In this document: piece by piece, positions 17,361 through 27,274 of the stretch | Layout: the number at the start of each line of letters is the position of its first letter | Numbering within the stretch: position 1 is the first letter of the stretch | Origin: Burkholderia cepacia | GTDB taxonomy: Bacteria > Pseudomonadota > Gammaproteobacteria > Burkholderiales > Burkholderiaceae | DNA length: 64,000 bases | Direction: 5' to 3' | NCBI RefSeq assembly: GCF_029962485.1 | Contig: NZ_CP073638.1 | Span: 1,922,001 to 1,986,000 of the forward strand | Position numbers and translations under genes: made by a program | The notes under the pieces: generated by a model | Databases searched by the model: none | What the model was told of the DNA's origin: nothing | Seen by the model: only the letters and a program-made list of their open reading frames with translations

Positions 17361-20300
17361 TCAGTCCCCCGTCTGTGCGTTATCCGCACCGTCGTTGCTA
17401 GCCACGCCGTGACGGACAAGGTCCATCACCAGCAGAACCTCGCCGGGCGTCTGGGTCTTGCCTTCCGCGTCACGGGTAGACGCCTGAATGGCACCTCCCT
17501 GGTCGACATCGCGCAGCGATGTCATCGGTTTGAGCATCAGGTCTGTCTGAGCCTTAAAGTAGCCTTCCATATTACCGCTGCCCCAAACCGGGCTGCTCCA
17601 CGCATTGACAACGAGGTCGCGGGTCTTTTGGTCGATGCGGGCACGGTAATGCTCCTTGCCCTCTGGCGCGAAGGCGTCACGCAGTCCGATGGCCAACTCA
17701 ACGAACCTGTCGATTTCCTCGATGAAGGCGTCGCCGCGGGAGTTCAACTCCTTACGCACGTTGGGGATGAAGCTAAAGTCCGGCGTCCTACCCTTCTCGT
17801 CCTCCGGTAGGCCAATCAATTCGCGGCTTGGAACGACCCCGAGCAGGTAGGCCTGCAGCAGGCTCGGGAAGACCCGCTCCACGGCACGCTCTGCCCAGCG
17901 GTCGATAGCCGCTGGCTGCACCATGCGCTCCAGGAAGCGATGAAATATGTCGAAGACGTGCACGATGTGACGGTCGCGGCGGCGCTGTGGCGTGGGCACC
18001 AGGACCACGAAGCCGATGTGCGTACGCCCTACACGTGACGAGGCCTGGATGTACTCCGCGATGTCGGAGGGCATACCGGCAAAGAACATCGAGTTGAACT
18101 CGTCGACGTCCACGCCGTGCGAGATAGCTGAGGTGGCGATGACGGAGCGAAGTTGCTCTCGAATCGGCGGCAGCGGCTGGCCAGGGGCGACGCGGCGCTG
18201 TGCGGTATCGACGACGGCCTGGATTTCGCCTTGTTCGACCGAGCCGGTGATGAGGCGAGTATCAAGGCCTTCCAGCGCGATGCGCTCGTTGAGGTGGCGC
18301 TTTCGAGTCTCCTCAGCTTCGGCGGCCATGATTTGGTCGCCGCCCTTCTTGTTCGTGACGTAGGTGAGCGCAATGCGGTGCAGGTCGATAAGCGTGGCCA
18401 GCTGCGACGCGTCCGCTGCGGCCAGTACCTGCTTATGCAGCTGCTCAAGCGGCCCCGCACATACATGGTCGACCAACATTTGCTGCGCCGCCTGGAAGTG
18501 CGCGGGCACACCGCTGGTGAGGTTGTCGAAGAGCCTCGTGACGGTCAAGTGAAACCCCGACAGTACCGCCACGCTGGTGGATGTGTGCGGCTTGCCGTTG
18601 GTCATAAAAGCGGTATACACCCGTGCCTGCTGGCTAGCCACTTCCACGTCCGGGTGAGCCTCGCGCAGCACTTCCTTAGCTTGCGCGGGCTTGGCGTAGA
18701 AAGACTCATAGAGAGTCGGTCCGGGTTCCGGGAACTGGGTAGCCGGAATCGAGCGCTGATACAGGTGCTCAAGTTGTCTCTCGGGGTCTGCCACGGTGGC
18801 TGACGCCGCGATGACCTTGGCTCGTCGCCGGCGGCCCTGGCCGTCGACCGCTATCAGGCTCGCGAGCGGCTTCGCGAGACACTCGAACACGGCATCCAGC
18901 GTGGACTCGAACAGGCCGGCGAACGTGCCGAGGGACTCGTCGAGCAGGTGCGCCTCGTCTTGGATTATGAGGCTCGGGAACGGGTCGTGGAAGACGCGCT
19001 TGCCAGTCTGATAGGCAGGGTACACCCCCTCCATGCCTTTTGCTGCTGGACCAGCCGTGAGTTCACGGTTGTCGATGGGAACGTACAACCGCCCGTTAGA
19101 CGGGTTGACCCAAGGTGCGGCGCCGAACATGCCATAGATGCGGCGGATGGTGTGATTCGAGTGGCCGATGAGCGCCAGCTTATCGACCGTGCCGAGCAGG
19201 ACCGACGGCGCTAGGTCGTAGATGTCCTCATCGACGATGTAGAAGGGGAGCGGCTTCCACTGACCCTCGTTGGAGTCACACTGGACGTTGGTGCAGACAT
19301 GGCCCAGCGTCTGGTTTTTCGAGTCGACGAACAACCGCAGTGCGGTTTCGCTGCCGCAAAACGGGCACTTAGGCAGCTTTCGCCACGCGCGCATGGCCAA
19401 CGTGTATTTGCTGTCGTTCTCCCGAAGGGACTGCTCGTCAGCGAGGACGGGAGGCGCCTCAGACACGGTCGGAATGCTCTTGACACCCTTGGCGCTGTGG
19501 CGGTTAGGCGAGCCACCGTTTCCCACCCAGAAGCCGATAGACAGCGAGTCTCCGCCGTAGCCATGACGGCGACGCACACGCTCGCCATGCGCCAGCACGC
19601 GCGCGCCCCGTTGCGCCTGCTGAATCGTCAGCAAGCGCAACGGGTAGCGAATCAGGGCCGTCACCCCACGGTGCTTGCCGCGCAGACGGTCTAGCATGAG
19701 GTTGAAGACCAGCAGTCCGAAGAACGCCTCGGACTTGCCACCACCGGTGGCGAAGTACAGCAGCGTCACCGAATCGTCGCGGCGCTCGTCGTAGCAGTGC
19801 GACAACCCCGGAATGCGCGAGGCGAGTGCCGGAATGTTGGCGATGATGAAAGCCAGCTGGAACAAGCGCCATTCGCTGTCGTCGCTCCCGAAGCGCGCCT
19901 GCATGAAGTCGGCCATCGTCTCGTTCGTGGCCAGCCACGCTTCGTAGACGACGGCTTTCATGTCCGTCTGGAGGCCCCGGCTGCGCCAGGCGTCGCGTGA
20001 CTCGCGCAGACAGTTCAGGCCTGCCTCGACCGCCTTCATCTCAGTCTCCCATTTGCACAAGTCCTGACGGAATGCCTCTTCTTCGCGAGCGATGCCCGCC
20101 ACGTCGGAGGAGTCGAGACCTTCGGCCGGGTTGACCTGCGTGGGTAGGTTCTTCAGCCACTCCCGCATTGAAGGCAAGAGTGGCGACAAGCCATCCAGTC
20201 CATCGGGCTGCGCGAGTGAGCGCACTCGCCGCTGGACCCCGTTAGCGCTCGTCGGGACAATGCGCGGTTGCGTGTAACGAGGTGTCCACGTCGTCTCAAG

Positions 20301-21566
20301 CACGCAAACCGCGGGGTCAGACTGTACCTGCACGACACCACAGTTGTGGCCCATTGCCGGATAGGTGAGGTACTTGTTATAGCGATAGGATGGCTCGACG
20401 CGCTCAAGCTTCAGCGGGTGATGGAGCGCGGTCGGCAACTCAACCCGAAGCGACACGAGGAAGACCGCCTCTTCCGTCTCGTCGACGTGCTGCTTGGGCA
20501 TCTTGCTGACGTTCTCAAGCGCAAGAAAGAAGCTGCGCTTTGAGGGGTCCAGCCAGTCAGGGTACAGCTCAAGGTCCCAACTCAGCTGAATCTGGGGCAA
20601 CGTGATGCGCAGGTTCGACTTGCGGACCAGGTCAAGGAAGTCGGCCCATTTGGTGTAGCGGCTTGCTGGGATGCTCAGGTCGTGCCGGTAACCCCACGCC
20701 TTGCCGCCGATGTCCGGGTCGTCGCTTTGCGCCCACTCTGCCACGCGTTTGGCCACGGCCGCGTTCATGCGCGCGGCGTGGTCGTCAAGGTCGCGCTGCA
20801 GTTCTTCGCTGCTCTTGAAGATATCAAGCTCGAGCGGCGGGAGCTGCACCTCAAGTCGCATCCATTTGTGCGGGACGGTCAACGGCTCGAAATGCTCGTC
20901 CTTGATGGGCAAAGACTCGTCAGCTTTAACTGGCACCCCCTCCTTCGTGCTCTCGCCTGCGCTGTCTGCGTCGCCTAGCGCCTCATCAGCCTCGACGTCG
21001 GCTTCGTCTTGCGGGACGTCAGCGGTCAGGAGATGCCGAGGGACGCCTTTGGCTTTGTAGACCTCATCGACGACACGGGCCCGAATCACCGGCCAGCCCG
21101 GGTGCTTCCACTTGGACGTGTAAGACCCCTTGACCTTTTCCCACTCCTCCTCCAGCCGGCGGTCACGCTCGGCTTTAATTTCATCGACCAGCGCTTGTCG
21201 CAACATGAAAACCGGCCGGCAGTTCGGTCGCCTTAGGTCTTCCTCGCGGGGCAGCACACGTACATAAACGCTAAACCGAGGTGAGACCGTCATCACTGCC
21301 GTTGTCATGGCGTTGAGCTGCATCTGTAGTCCGTGCGACGAGACCCAGATGGGAGAGGTCACTTCGTCGTCGCCCGAGACACTGCGCTGGGGCAGCAGGA
21401 AGCCGGAGTTGAGGAGTGCTCGCGGACGGGCGCCGAAGATGTATTGTCCGGTTTGTCCTTGACCACTGAGTTGCGCATAAGTCAAGTTGAGTAGACTGTC
21501 GACCACCGCCTCCTTTAGCGTGGGGGAGATTTTCGCAGGGTCAGCGCGCAAAACAGACTGGCTCAT
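17361..21566 (-). CDS. drmA: DrmA-like SF2 helicase (DISARM)
   Basis: A 1401-residue superfamily 2 helicase. Walker A is FATGGGKSEAFFG (residues 605-617) and the DEAH box is at 870-873 in LIIQDEAHLLDES. Motif III SAT is at 922-924, and motif VI reads QASSRVGR at 1174-1181, preceded by ATSAISHGVDVDEFN. Cysteine pairs at 734-737 (CPFC) and at 758 and 763 suggest an inserted zinc site between the helicase motifs. A 590-residue N-terminal region precedes the ATPase. These are the features of DISARM DrmA. Its start overlaps the DrmE-like stop (ATGA at 21563-21566) and its stop is one base before drmB, so three proteins are tightly coupled. Confidence 0.85.
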   Translation of the reverse strand: MSQSVLRADPAKISPTLKEAVVDSLLNLTYAQLSGQGQTGQYIFGARPRALLNSGFLLPQRSVSGDDEVTSPIWVSSHGLQMQLNAMTTAVMTVSPRFSVYVRVLPREEDLRRPNCRPVFMLRQALVDEIKAERDRRLEEEWEKVKGSYTSKWKHPGWPVIRARVVDEVYKAKGVPRHLLTADVPQDEADVEADEALGDADSAGESTKEGVPVKADESLPIKDEHFEPLTVPHKWMRLEVQLPPLELDIFKSSEELQRDLDDHAARMNAAVAKRVAEWAQSDDPDIGGKAWGYRHDLSIPASRYTKWADFLDLVRKSNLRITLPQIQLSWDLELYPDWLDPSKRSFFLALENVSKMPKQHVDETEEAVFLVSLRVELPTALHHPLKLERVEPSYRYNKYLTYPAMGHNCGVVQVQSDPAVCVLETTWTPRYTQPRIVPTSANGVQRRVRSLAQPDGLDGLSPLLPSMREWLKNLPTQVNPAEGLDSSDVAGIAREEEAFRQDLCKWETEMKAVEAGLNCLRESRDAWRSRGLQTDMKAVVYEAWLATNETMADFMQARFGSDDSEWRLFQLAFIIANIPALASRIPGLSHCYDERRDDSVTLLYFATGGGKSEAFFGLLVFNLMLDRLRGKHRGVTALIRYPLRLLTIQQAQRGARVLAHGERVRRRHGYGGDSLSIGFWVGNGGSPNRHSAKGVKSIPTVSEAPPVLADEQSLRENDSKYTLAMRAWRKLPKCPFCGSETALRLFVDSKNQTLGHVCTNVQCDSNEGQWKPLPFYIVDEDIYDLAPSVLLGTVDKLALIGHSNHTIRRIYGMFGAAPWVNPSNGRLYVPIDNRELTAGPAAKGMEGVYPAYQTGKRVFHDPFPSLIIQDEAHLLDESLGTFAGLFESTLDAVFECLAKPLASLIAVDGQGRRRRAKVIAASATVADPERQLEHLYQRSIPATQFPEPGPTLYESFYAKPAQAKEVLREAHPDVEVASQQARVYTAFMTNGKPHTSTSVAVLSGFHLTVTRLFDNLTSGVPAHFQAAQQMLVDHVCAGPLEQLHKQVLAAADASQLATLIDLHRIALTYVTNKKGGDQIMAAEAEETRKRHLNERIALEGLDTRLITGSVEQGEIQAVVDTAQRRVAPGQPLPPIREQLRSVIATSAISHGVDVDEFNSMFFAGMPSDIAEYIQASSRVGRTHIGFVVLVPTPQRRRDRHIVHVFDIFHRFLERMVQPAAIDRWAERAVERVFPSLLQAYLLGVVPSRELIGLPEDEKGRTPDFSFIPNVRKELNSRGDAFIEEIDRFVELAIGLRDAFAPEGKEHYRARIDQKTRDLVVNAWSSPVWGSGNMEGYFKAQTDLMLKPMTSLRDVDQGGAIQASTRDAEGKTQTPGEVLLVMDLVRHGVASNDGADNAQTGD

Positions 21567-24352
21567 TCTTTTGACTCCTTCAGGGGGCCAACAATTTCGA
21601 CGGTAGCGACGTTCTCACGTGCCTTGTCGAACAACTGGTGAAGCGTCTTCCGTCTGATGCTGGAATGAGCCATAACGGACTCGGGCTGCAAGAGCATGTA
21701 CGCGTAGATGTCGGAAACATGGCGTCCGTCTAGCCGGCGAGAGGTGCGGACGGCCATGATGACACGCTGCCAATGATAGGCGGCCTCAAGTGAGGAAAAA
21801 CCGAGCACCTCCGCGAAGGCTTTGAACACGTCTTCACGATTTGGCGCTTGTGGCCTCAACTGTTCGAATGGAGTGTCGGGAGAGCGCCCTAGGTCAATCC
21901 AGTGGCGCATCGCCTGCAAAGTTGGCAACCTGCGTTCCAGGCTAGCATCAAGTTCCAACATCGACTGGCGAACGGCGCGTACCTTGTCTGCCACTGTAGC
22001 TTGCGGAAACCGATGCGCAAGGCGCTTTTGCACGAGCTCGTGGTAACTACGAAGCGCTGACTCGAACGTCTTGTCGGACTGGATTGATACCCCTGCTTCA
22101 CACAATACCTGCTCGACCATCTCGCGCAGCTCCGCTGACATCACGAAGACCCTGTCCCCGACTTCCAAAGAACGAACCTGGCACGTCCTGAATCCCGCGT
22201 CAGTAGCATTTTGCGAAGCCGGCTCGTAGACGTACACGTCCGATGTGCCACGGCGATATTGCGTGAGGCCGTTGTCGAACCGGATGCCCCATGAATCAGG
22301 GTCGACCTCCTGCTCGTGCGGCGAAATATCGGACGACAGTTCAACCCGGAAGGTCGGCAACACGTAGTCCCCGGTAGAAAGAACAGACGCGTCTTCAGGC
22401 AATTCCTTGAGTTGCCGCAGAATGGACTCCATCCGCGGCTTGTAGGATTTGAACTCCGGCATGCGTTCCACGATGGGCTTGAGGGTTGCACGCAGGAACT
22501 GACCTGCCCGCTGGGTCAGCAAGAGTACCGAGTGCGCGGGGACTCGGTCGTCGGTCAACAGCACGCGCAGACAATCCTCGTTGAGTCCGGCGAACACAAG
22601 CGTGGCGCCGTGCAGCCCGTCAATGTGCTCATCCAGTTGCGCAGCAGGCAGTAGGTGCACGCGGTCACCGAAGGCATCGTAAGTCACACCTGACGGGTAC
22701 TGGTCATACTCGGCGAGAAAGCGCTCGGCAAGGCGCCGGTAAAGCGCATTGGGGAACACGATGGCCACGCTGCGCTTCTTTCTCGTAGCAGCATTCGCGA
22801 CGAGGGCGGCCAGCTTGTGGGCAAAGGGGGTCGCAGCTTGGTAGTTGCCGAAGAGCTTCGAGCCGCGCTCCAGGCAATCAAGTAGGGCCGGCCGGTCGTC
22901 TCCGACACCAACGCTGCGGTTGAACTCGAGGGCGGCACCAAAATGAGTGGGCCAGTCGAACTCCCTACGTGTGCGGTCGGTCACGTCCGGGCCGGCTAAG
23001 TATTCCGACATGTGGCGCACGCCGCAAGGAAGGGCCGCCAAGCGCGAAAGAAAGGTGGCAGCGTCGGCAAGCGGCTTCGCTGCCGCTTGTCCGCCCGGCG
23101 CAGCACTGGCGATGCGAACGAGCCTGTTCGCCACCTTGGCCGCGTCGGCATCCACGATGTGGACATCGAATTCGCGCGGAGACGGATGAGCAGCCTCGCA
23201 AGTTCCTGCCGCCAGGAGCCCTTCATTGCCCACAGTGCTTGGAATGCCGGCAATCCGGAACTCGTGCCGCATGTCCCAGCGGTGCTGAGGGTCACGCTTA
23301 TGGTTTCGCTCCCAGAGCTCGTCCTTGAGCCGGTAGGCGGCATGCGGCTCATCCGTGACGACGACCACTCCCGGCATGGCACTCTGAAAAACGTCTTCGA
23401 GCATGAGGCAGAAGCGGGCCAAGTGCCTTTTCCAGCCCGGAGCCTCGAAACGCACCGCGCGTGTTGCTTGCACCAGTACCACTTCCGGCGGGCCGAGTTT
23501 TGCCAGCGCCTTGCAGGCCTTACGGAGTTCCTCTTCCGTCATGCGCCCATCAAGCGCGAAAAGCGCGTCCGGCGCGGTACGAGGGTCGCCGATAACTGCG
23601 CAATTCATCTGCAATGCCTTCGCATGCGCTCGTCTGGCGAGCTTGGCTCGAACGAGTGCAAGCAGTCGAGCGTTGCAAGCACTCCAACTGTTGGAGTCGG
23701 GCGTGGCTAGGAATAGCGGCAGCAACTCGCCAATGGTCGGGTTGAAGGCCTCCCCCGGGACCTGAGGAAGCCCCCCGTCGGCAAGCGAGAATAGGAAAGC
23801 ATCCTTATCTCGCATCGGCCGGGTGACTTTCGGATTTCCGTTGACCTCGGCCAAGTCGCTGGCGATGTGCAACAGAGACCTCCGGTCGAAGTGCAGGTGG
23901 TTTAGCCGATAGAAAACGTTGGTCTTGGCTGGGTAGAGCGTGCCCCGGACACCCTGCTTGTCGCCTTCGTGCCAACGCGCCAGCGTAGCCAGGGCGTGTA
24001 CGACGGTCAAAGTCTTGAGCGTGGCTGGCCATACCATCGCGATGTGGCGCGAACGGTACTGCGCGGCGTGCAGATACAAGTCAGCAAGCGAAACGAGCGC
24101 CGACGAGGGCTCGCTCGGCTGGATGCTGTCGTCTTGGTACAGCGAGATGAGCGCCTCGCGAGTGCGCGGCAACACGGGTGGCGGTTCAGGCGCCCGCGGA
24201 GGGGAGACAGGCTCCGACTGTTGCAACGGCTTCGGGGGCTTCGTCACGGCCCTTGGCCGCGCGGCAGGTTTGCGGGCAGCTAGTCTCGCGAGCTCTTCGC
24301 GCCTCTTCTTCTGCGCCTCAAGCAAGCCGTTGAGCTGTTTTCTCGATGCCAT
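21563..24352 (-). CDS. DrmE-like protein with degenerate helicase fold
   Basis: A 929-residue protein. The N-terminus is a Lys/Arg-rich coil then a Pro-rich linker (to about residue 60). Around 109-122 the segment PATLKTLTVVHALA looks like a Walker A loop that has lost its glycines. VVVTDEPHAAYRLKD near 333 occupies the place of a Walker B box. Later, SVAIVFPNALYRRLAERF and ATLVFAGLNEDCLRVLLTDD resemble the second RecA-like domain. I read it as a helicase-related protein without an intact ATP site. Its position before drmA fits DrmE of class 2 DISARM, but my family assignment rests on size, context and general fold only. It follows the methyltransferase by 44 bp. Confidence 0.6.
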   Translation of the reverse strand: MASRKQLNGLLEAQKKRREELARLAARKPAARPRAVTKPPKPLQQSEPVSPPRAPEPPPVLPRTREALISLYQDDSIQPSEPSSALVSLADLYLHAAQYRSRHIAMVWPATLKTLTVVHALATLARWHEGDKQGVRGTLYPAKTNVFYRLNHLHFDRRSLLHIASDLAEVNGNPKVTRPMRDKDAFLFSLADGGLPQVPGEAFNPTIGELLPLFLATPDSNSWSACNARLLALVRAKLARRAHAKALQMNCAVIGDPRTAPDALFALDGRMTEEELRKACKALAKLGPPEVVLVQATRAVRFEAPGWKRHLARFCLMLEDVFQSAMPGVVVVTDEPHAAYRLKDELWERNHKRDPQHRWDMRHEFRIAGIPSTVGNEGLLAAGTCEAAHPSPREFDVHIVDADAAKVANRLVRIASAAPGGQAAAKPLADAATFLSRLAALPCGVRHMSEYLAGPDVTDRTRREFDWPTHFGAALEFNRSVGVGDDRPALLDCLERGSKLFGNYQAATPFAHKLAALVANAATRKKRSVAIVFPNALYRRLAERFLAEYDQYPSGVTYDAFGDRVHLLPAAQLDEHIDGLHGATLVFAGLNEDCLRVLLTDDRVPAHSVLLLTQRAGQFLRATLKPIVERMPEFKSYKPRMESILRQLKELPEDASVLSTGDYVLPTFRVELSSDISPHEQEVDPDSWGIRFDNGLTQYRRGTSDVYVYEPASQNATDAGFRTCQVRSLEVGDRVFVMSAELREMVEQVLCEAGVSIQSDKTFESALRSYHELVQKRLAHRFPQATVADKVRAVRQSMLELDASLERRLPTLQAMRHWIDLGRSPDTPFEQLRPQAPNREDVFKAFAEVLGFSSLEAAYHWQRVIMAVRTSRRLDGRHVSDIYAYMLLQPESVMAHSSIRRKTLHQLFDKARENVATVEIVGPLKESKE

Positions 24353-24396
24353 GAGTCTTATGTTTCTCGCTGTTCGCGGCGCGTAGGCAAGAGGGG

Positions 24397-26133
24397 CTAA
24401 TTCTCTTGAAGCGCTTTGCGCGCCGCACTCGGCATGTCATATCCCCGCGCGAGGAGACTTCTGAGCCGTCCTGGGTCGGGCAATCGAAGCTGGCTGAGCT
24501 CGAAGATGGATACGTTTGTCGCCCCGGAGATGCAGCGGAAGTAGCGGTCCACCGTGGGTGTGGCGAGCAATTGTGCAAGCTGCTCTGGCGTGAGCGCGGG
24601 CTCAACGCTCACCTGCTCGAGGATGACAGTGTGGTTCTCGCCGACGAAACCGCCGTAGGTTTCGATTAGTGGTCGCGGTACTGCTGCGGCAACCAGACGT
24701 CGCGGTTGGTCATTAGACGTGACGCGTTGCAGCAAGACACTGGGCCTACGGACGACCGAGCGGTGGTCCTTCGCCCCAAGGTTTACGAAGCAATGTTCCC
24801 GGTTTGCTTTCGCTGCTCCAGAGAAACGTAGCTGGCCATCTGGCGAAATATCGCTCGACCACAGCAGTGGGACAGCGGTTCCTCCGCGTGCATGCGCTGC
24901 ACTTTTCGCAGACGGATAGGTTGTGCGCGTGTCTCGGTTCCACACGAAGGCGCCAATACGCGGGGTATAACCGTAGTCAGTTAGAGTTGCGCGCGATTTA
25001 GCGGCGCTCTTGAGCAAGATGACGTCGCTTTCTGTACGTGGAATTGGCCAAGCAGTGCCCGAGTTAGGAAGGACACAGCGACCGACGCTGACGTAGTGAC
25101 CGTCGCGTGCAACAACCGACACGTCTGGCTTTGCGGCGGACACATGCCCTACCTGTGCGCGGCGCGCCAAAGTCAGTGCAGTTTCCTGCTCGACGTCGAT
25201 GAATACACCGAGTCGGTCACTGACCATGCCGATGCTAAGCACGTTCGCTTGGGTCAGCAGGAACGTGCGCAGCTTCGAGAAGTACTGGCCGGACAGGAAG
25301 CTCGTGGGCGTAACTAGTGCGCAGGTGCCGCCCGGTGCCAACAGTTTGACGCACAAGGCAACGAAAAGCGCATACAGGTTCGGCTGCGCTTCGATGATGT
25401 CGGCAAAGTCCCCAAGGTAATGCACAACTTCGGTCGACGGCATCTTCCGGAACGGCGGGTTGCAGACCACGACGTCCAGGGTTCCAAGCAGGTACTGAGC
25501 CTGCAGAAGCGAGTCTCCATGGTAAACCTGGAACTTCGGTCGCCCGCCGGTCGCGACAACCTCTTCATGTAGCACCATCAGCAGGAAGTGCTTCGACATC
25601 TCACAAAGCGCTACCTCCTTGTCGAACCCGAGGATGTGATGCTGCACATGGTCGATGATTTGTGCGGCAGAGGCTCCTCGCTCGCGCAGCGTATCGCGCA
25701 TGCGAATCGCAATCGGCGCCAGGAACGCTGCCCCCCCACAGGCAGGGTCGCAAAACTTTCGAACGGCATAGTCCACACCGCTTGCCAACAAGTCGTCCAG
25801 CAAACGCTTGGTTAGCGATGGCGGCGTGAAAAACATCGCCAGTTGCTTGCGGCGCTCATCGCCAGCGAGCTGGGCATAGGCTGATGAGAGCCAGTAGGTC
25901 GCCTCGACCAATTCTTGGTCTTTAACGAAATCCACGAATGCGCCCACGGCCGGGTCATGCTGCAGTTGCGCGTTCACCGGCAGGCCTGAGCGCGGCAGCC
26001 CTGGGAACGACTCCTTGCACCATCGTGCTAATGTGCTGCCAATGACCACGTCTGGCCCGATTTGCGCGCCTTGTGTGGCAGCACGAAGGGTACGGACAAG
26101 ACGCAGGAAGTGCGACTTGGAGGTTGTTGTCAT
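24397..26133 (-). CDS. N6-adenine DNA methyltransferase of the DISARM block
   Basis: A 578-residue class I methyltransferase. The SAM-binding motif I is CDPACGGAAFLAP (128-140), preceded by FTPP at 102-105. The catalytic motif IV is NPPF at 225-228, which is typical of adenine-N6 enzymes of the type IIG/DISARM DrmMI kind. The C-terminal half should hold the target-recognition domain (GENHTVILEQVSVEPALTPEQL region near the end). In DISARM the enzyme marks host DNA as self. The start MTTTSKSHF at 26133 was chosen; the longer frame overlaps the immunity gene. No cognate endonuclease domain is fused to it. Confidence 0.82.
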   Translation of the reverse strand: MTTTSKSHFLRLVRTLRAATQGAQIGPDVVIGSTLARWCKESFPGLPRSGLPVNAQLQHDPAVGAFVDFVKDQELVEATYWLSSAYAQLAGDERRKQLAMFFTPPSLTKRLLDDLLASGVDYAVRKFCDPACGGAAFLAPIAIRMRDTLRERGASAAQIIDHVQHHILGFDKEVALCEMSKHFLLMVLHEEVVATGGRPKFQVYHGDSLLQAQYLLGTLDVVVCNPPFRKMPSTEVVHYLGDFADIIEAQPNLYALFVALCVKLLAPGGTCALVTPTSFLSGQYFSKLRTFLLTQANVLSIGMVSDRLGVFIDVEQETALTLARRAQVGHVSAAKPDVSVVARDGHYVSVGRCVLPNSGTAWPIPRTESDVILLKSAAKSRATLTDYGYTPRIGAFVWNRDTRTTYPSAKSAAHARGGTAVPLLWSSDISPDGQLRFSGAAKANREHCFVNLGAKDHRSVVRRPSVLLQRVTSNDQPRRLVAAAVPRPLIETYGGFVGENHTVILEQVSVEPALTPEQLAQLLATPTVDRYFRCISGATNVSIFELSQLRLPDPGRLRSLLARGYDMPSAARKALQEN

Positions 26134-26240
26134 TGGCGAGCGGCGGTCGTGTCGATTTGCTGCATTGGTCTGGTTCTTTAGCGGCGCTCCGAGCGGACTC
26201 GAGGCGCCTTGGCCCTGGGCTTTCGAAACTCGTCCATGTC

Positions 26241-27251
26241 TCAGGCCTTGCGGTCGAACTCCCAAAGCGCAGACTGCGGACGATATGCCCCGCTCTTGTC
26301 CGGTGCGAAGACCTCGGGCATGCGCTCGCCTTGTTGCACCATCACGCCGGGCACGTTGTGTCCCTGCGCTTTCCAAATACCAGTCTCCGGGCAGGCCTGG
26401 CCTGTACGCACAGTCGTTGCGGCGCCACCTTGAAGCGCTGGCGCGGTTTCCTTTGATGCGTCGAAGTTGCGGGCGTAGTCAGCGAGGTCCTTCGGATACA
26501 ATAGGTGGTCGCGGAAGGCGCTGTCGTCTAACTGCAGCAGAAATGCGACAGCTGCTGCTTCAACGGCCCAGTAGCCGACGTAGGTACCCTTGCCATTCTT
26601 CTTGGCTTCAAGATGGCCGTCGTGCCACGGAGCTGCGGCCATGCCCCGATACCAAGCATCGAGGTATTCCGTCAAGTCGACGACTGACTCCAATTTCGTT
26701 TCGCGATATAGACTGAAAACGAGGGGCCGGTATGGCACGTCGTGATACCAGCTATCTACGTTGATTCGACCTTCGAGGTCGTACGCCAGCAGATCCTCAT
26801 ACAAGGTGTCCTTCCCACGATAGGAGGGGTCGAACATCTCTACAATCCGCGGAAGCAAGTCACGTCGATGCAGCAGATAGCAAAAGCCAATTAGCTGCAT
26901 TACTGTCTCATACTCGCCAATTTCCTCGAAAACCAGTGGTGGCTCGCTGGCGTCTTGCCGGTTCATGCGTTGAGCTTTCGTGTACCGTTCATATGCTTCG
27001 AGCACTGGTTCGAGCTCACTACGCATCAGCCCGATGTCCGCGCCACCCGTGTACATAAGCAGGAAGCGTCGATAGACATCGGAAACGAGGTAGCGTTGCG
27101 CCAGCGCTTTCCGCTCGTTCTCATCGCTACCGTTTGGGGCAACATTTTCGGACCAGTATGCGATGTTGTCATCCAAGAGCTCCATACGCCACTTGAAGTA
27201 GCTCTCGCCAAGAAAACGTTGCCGCCGTTTCGAATCGAAGTCTTCGCTCAT
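26241..27251 (-). CDS. PoNi-type immunity protein (DUF1910/DUF1911)
   Basis: A 336-residue, mostly helical protein. The C-terminal half contains YVGYWAVEAAAVAFLLQLDD followed by FRDHLLYPKDLADYAR, the signature of DUF1911 immunity proteins. The N-terminal part KWRMELLDDNIAYW belongs to DUF1910. Such proteins bind and block PoNe-type PD-(D/E)XK DNase effectors. It directly follows the toxin gene (23 bp between them), the usual toxin-immunity order. The last 60 residues (TGQACPETGIWKAQGHN onwards) are Gly/Pro-rich and look like an extra C-terminal extension of the kind often tacked onto immunity proteins. Confidence 0.85.
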   Translation of the reverse strand: MSEDFDSKRRQRFLGESYFKWRMELLDDNIAYWSENVAPNGSDENERKALAQRYLVSDVYRRFLLMYTGGADIGLMRSELEPVLEAYERYTKAQRMNRQDASEPPLVFEEIGEYETVMQLIGFCYLLHRRDLLPRIVEMFDPSYRGKDTLYEDLLAYDLEGRINVDSWYHDVPYRPLVFSLYRETKLESVVDLTEYLDAWYRGMAAAPWHDGHLEAKKNGKGTYVGYWAVEAAAVAFLLQLDDSAFRDHLLYPKDLADYARNFDASKETAPALQGGAATTVRTGQACPETGIWKAQGHNVPGVMVQQGERMPEVFAPDKSGAYRPQSALWEFDRKA

Positions 27252-27274
27252 ATCAATAATCTCGTGGCACTAGG

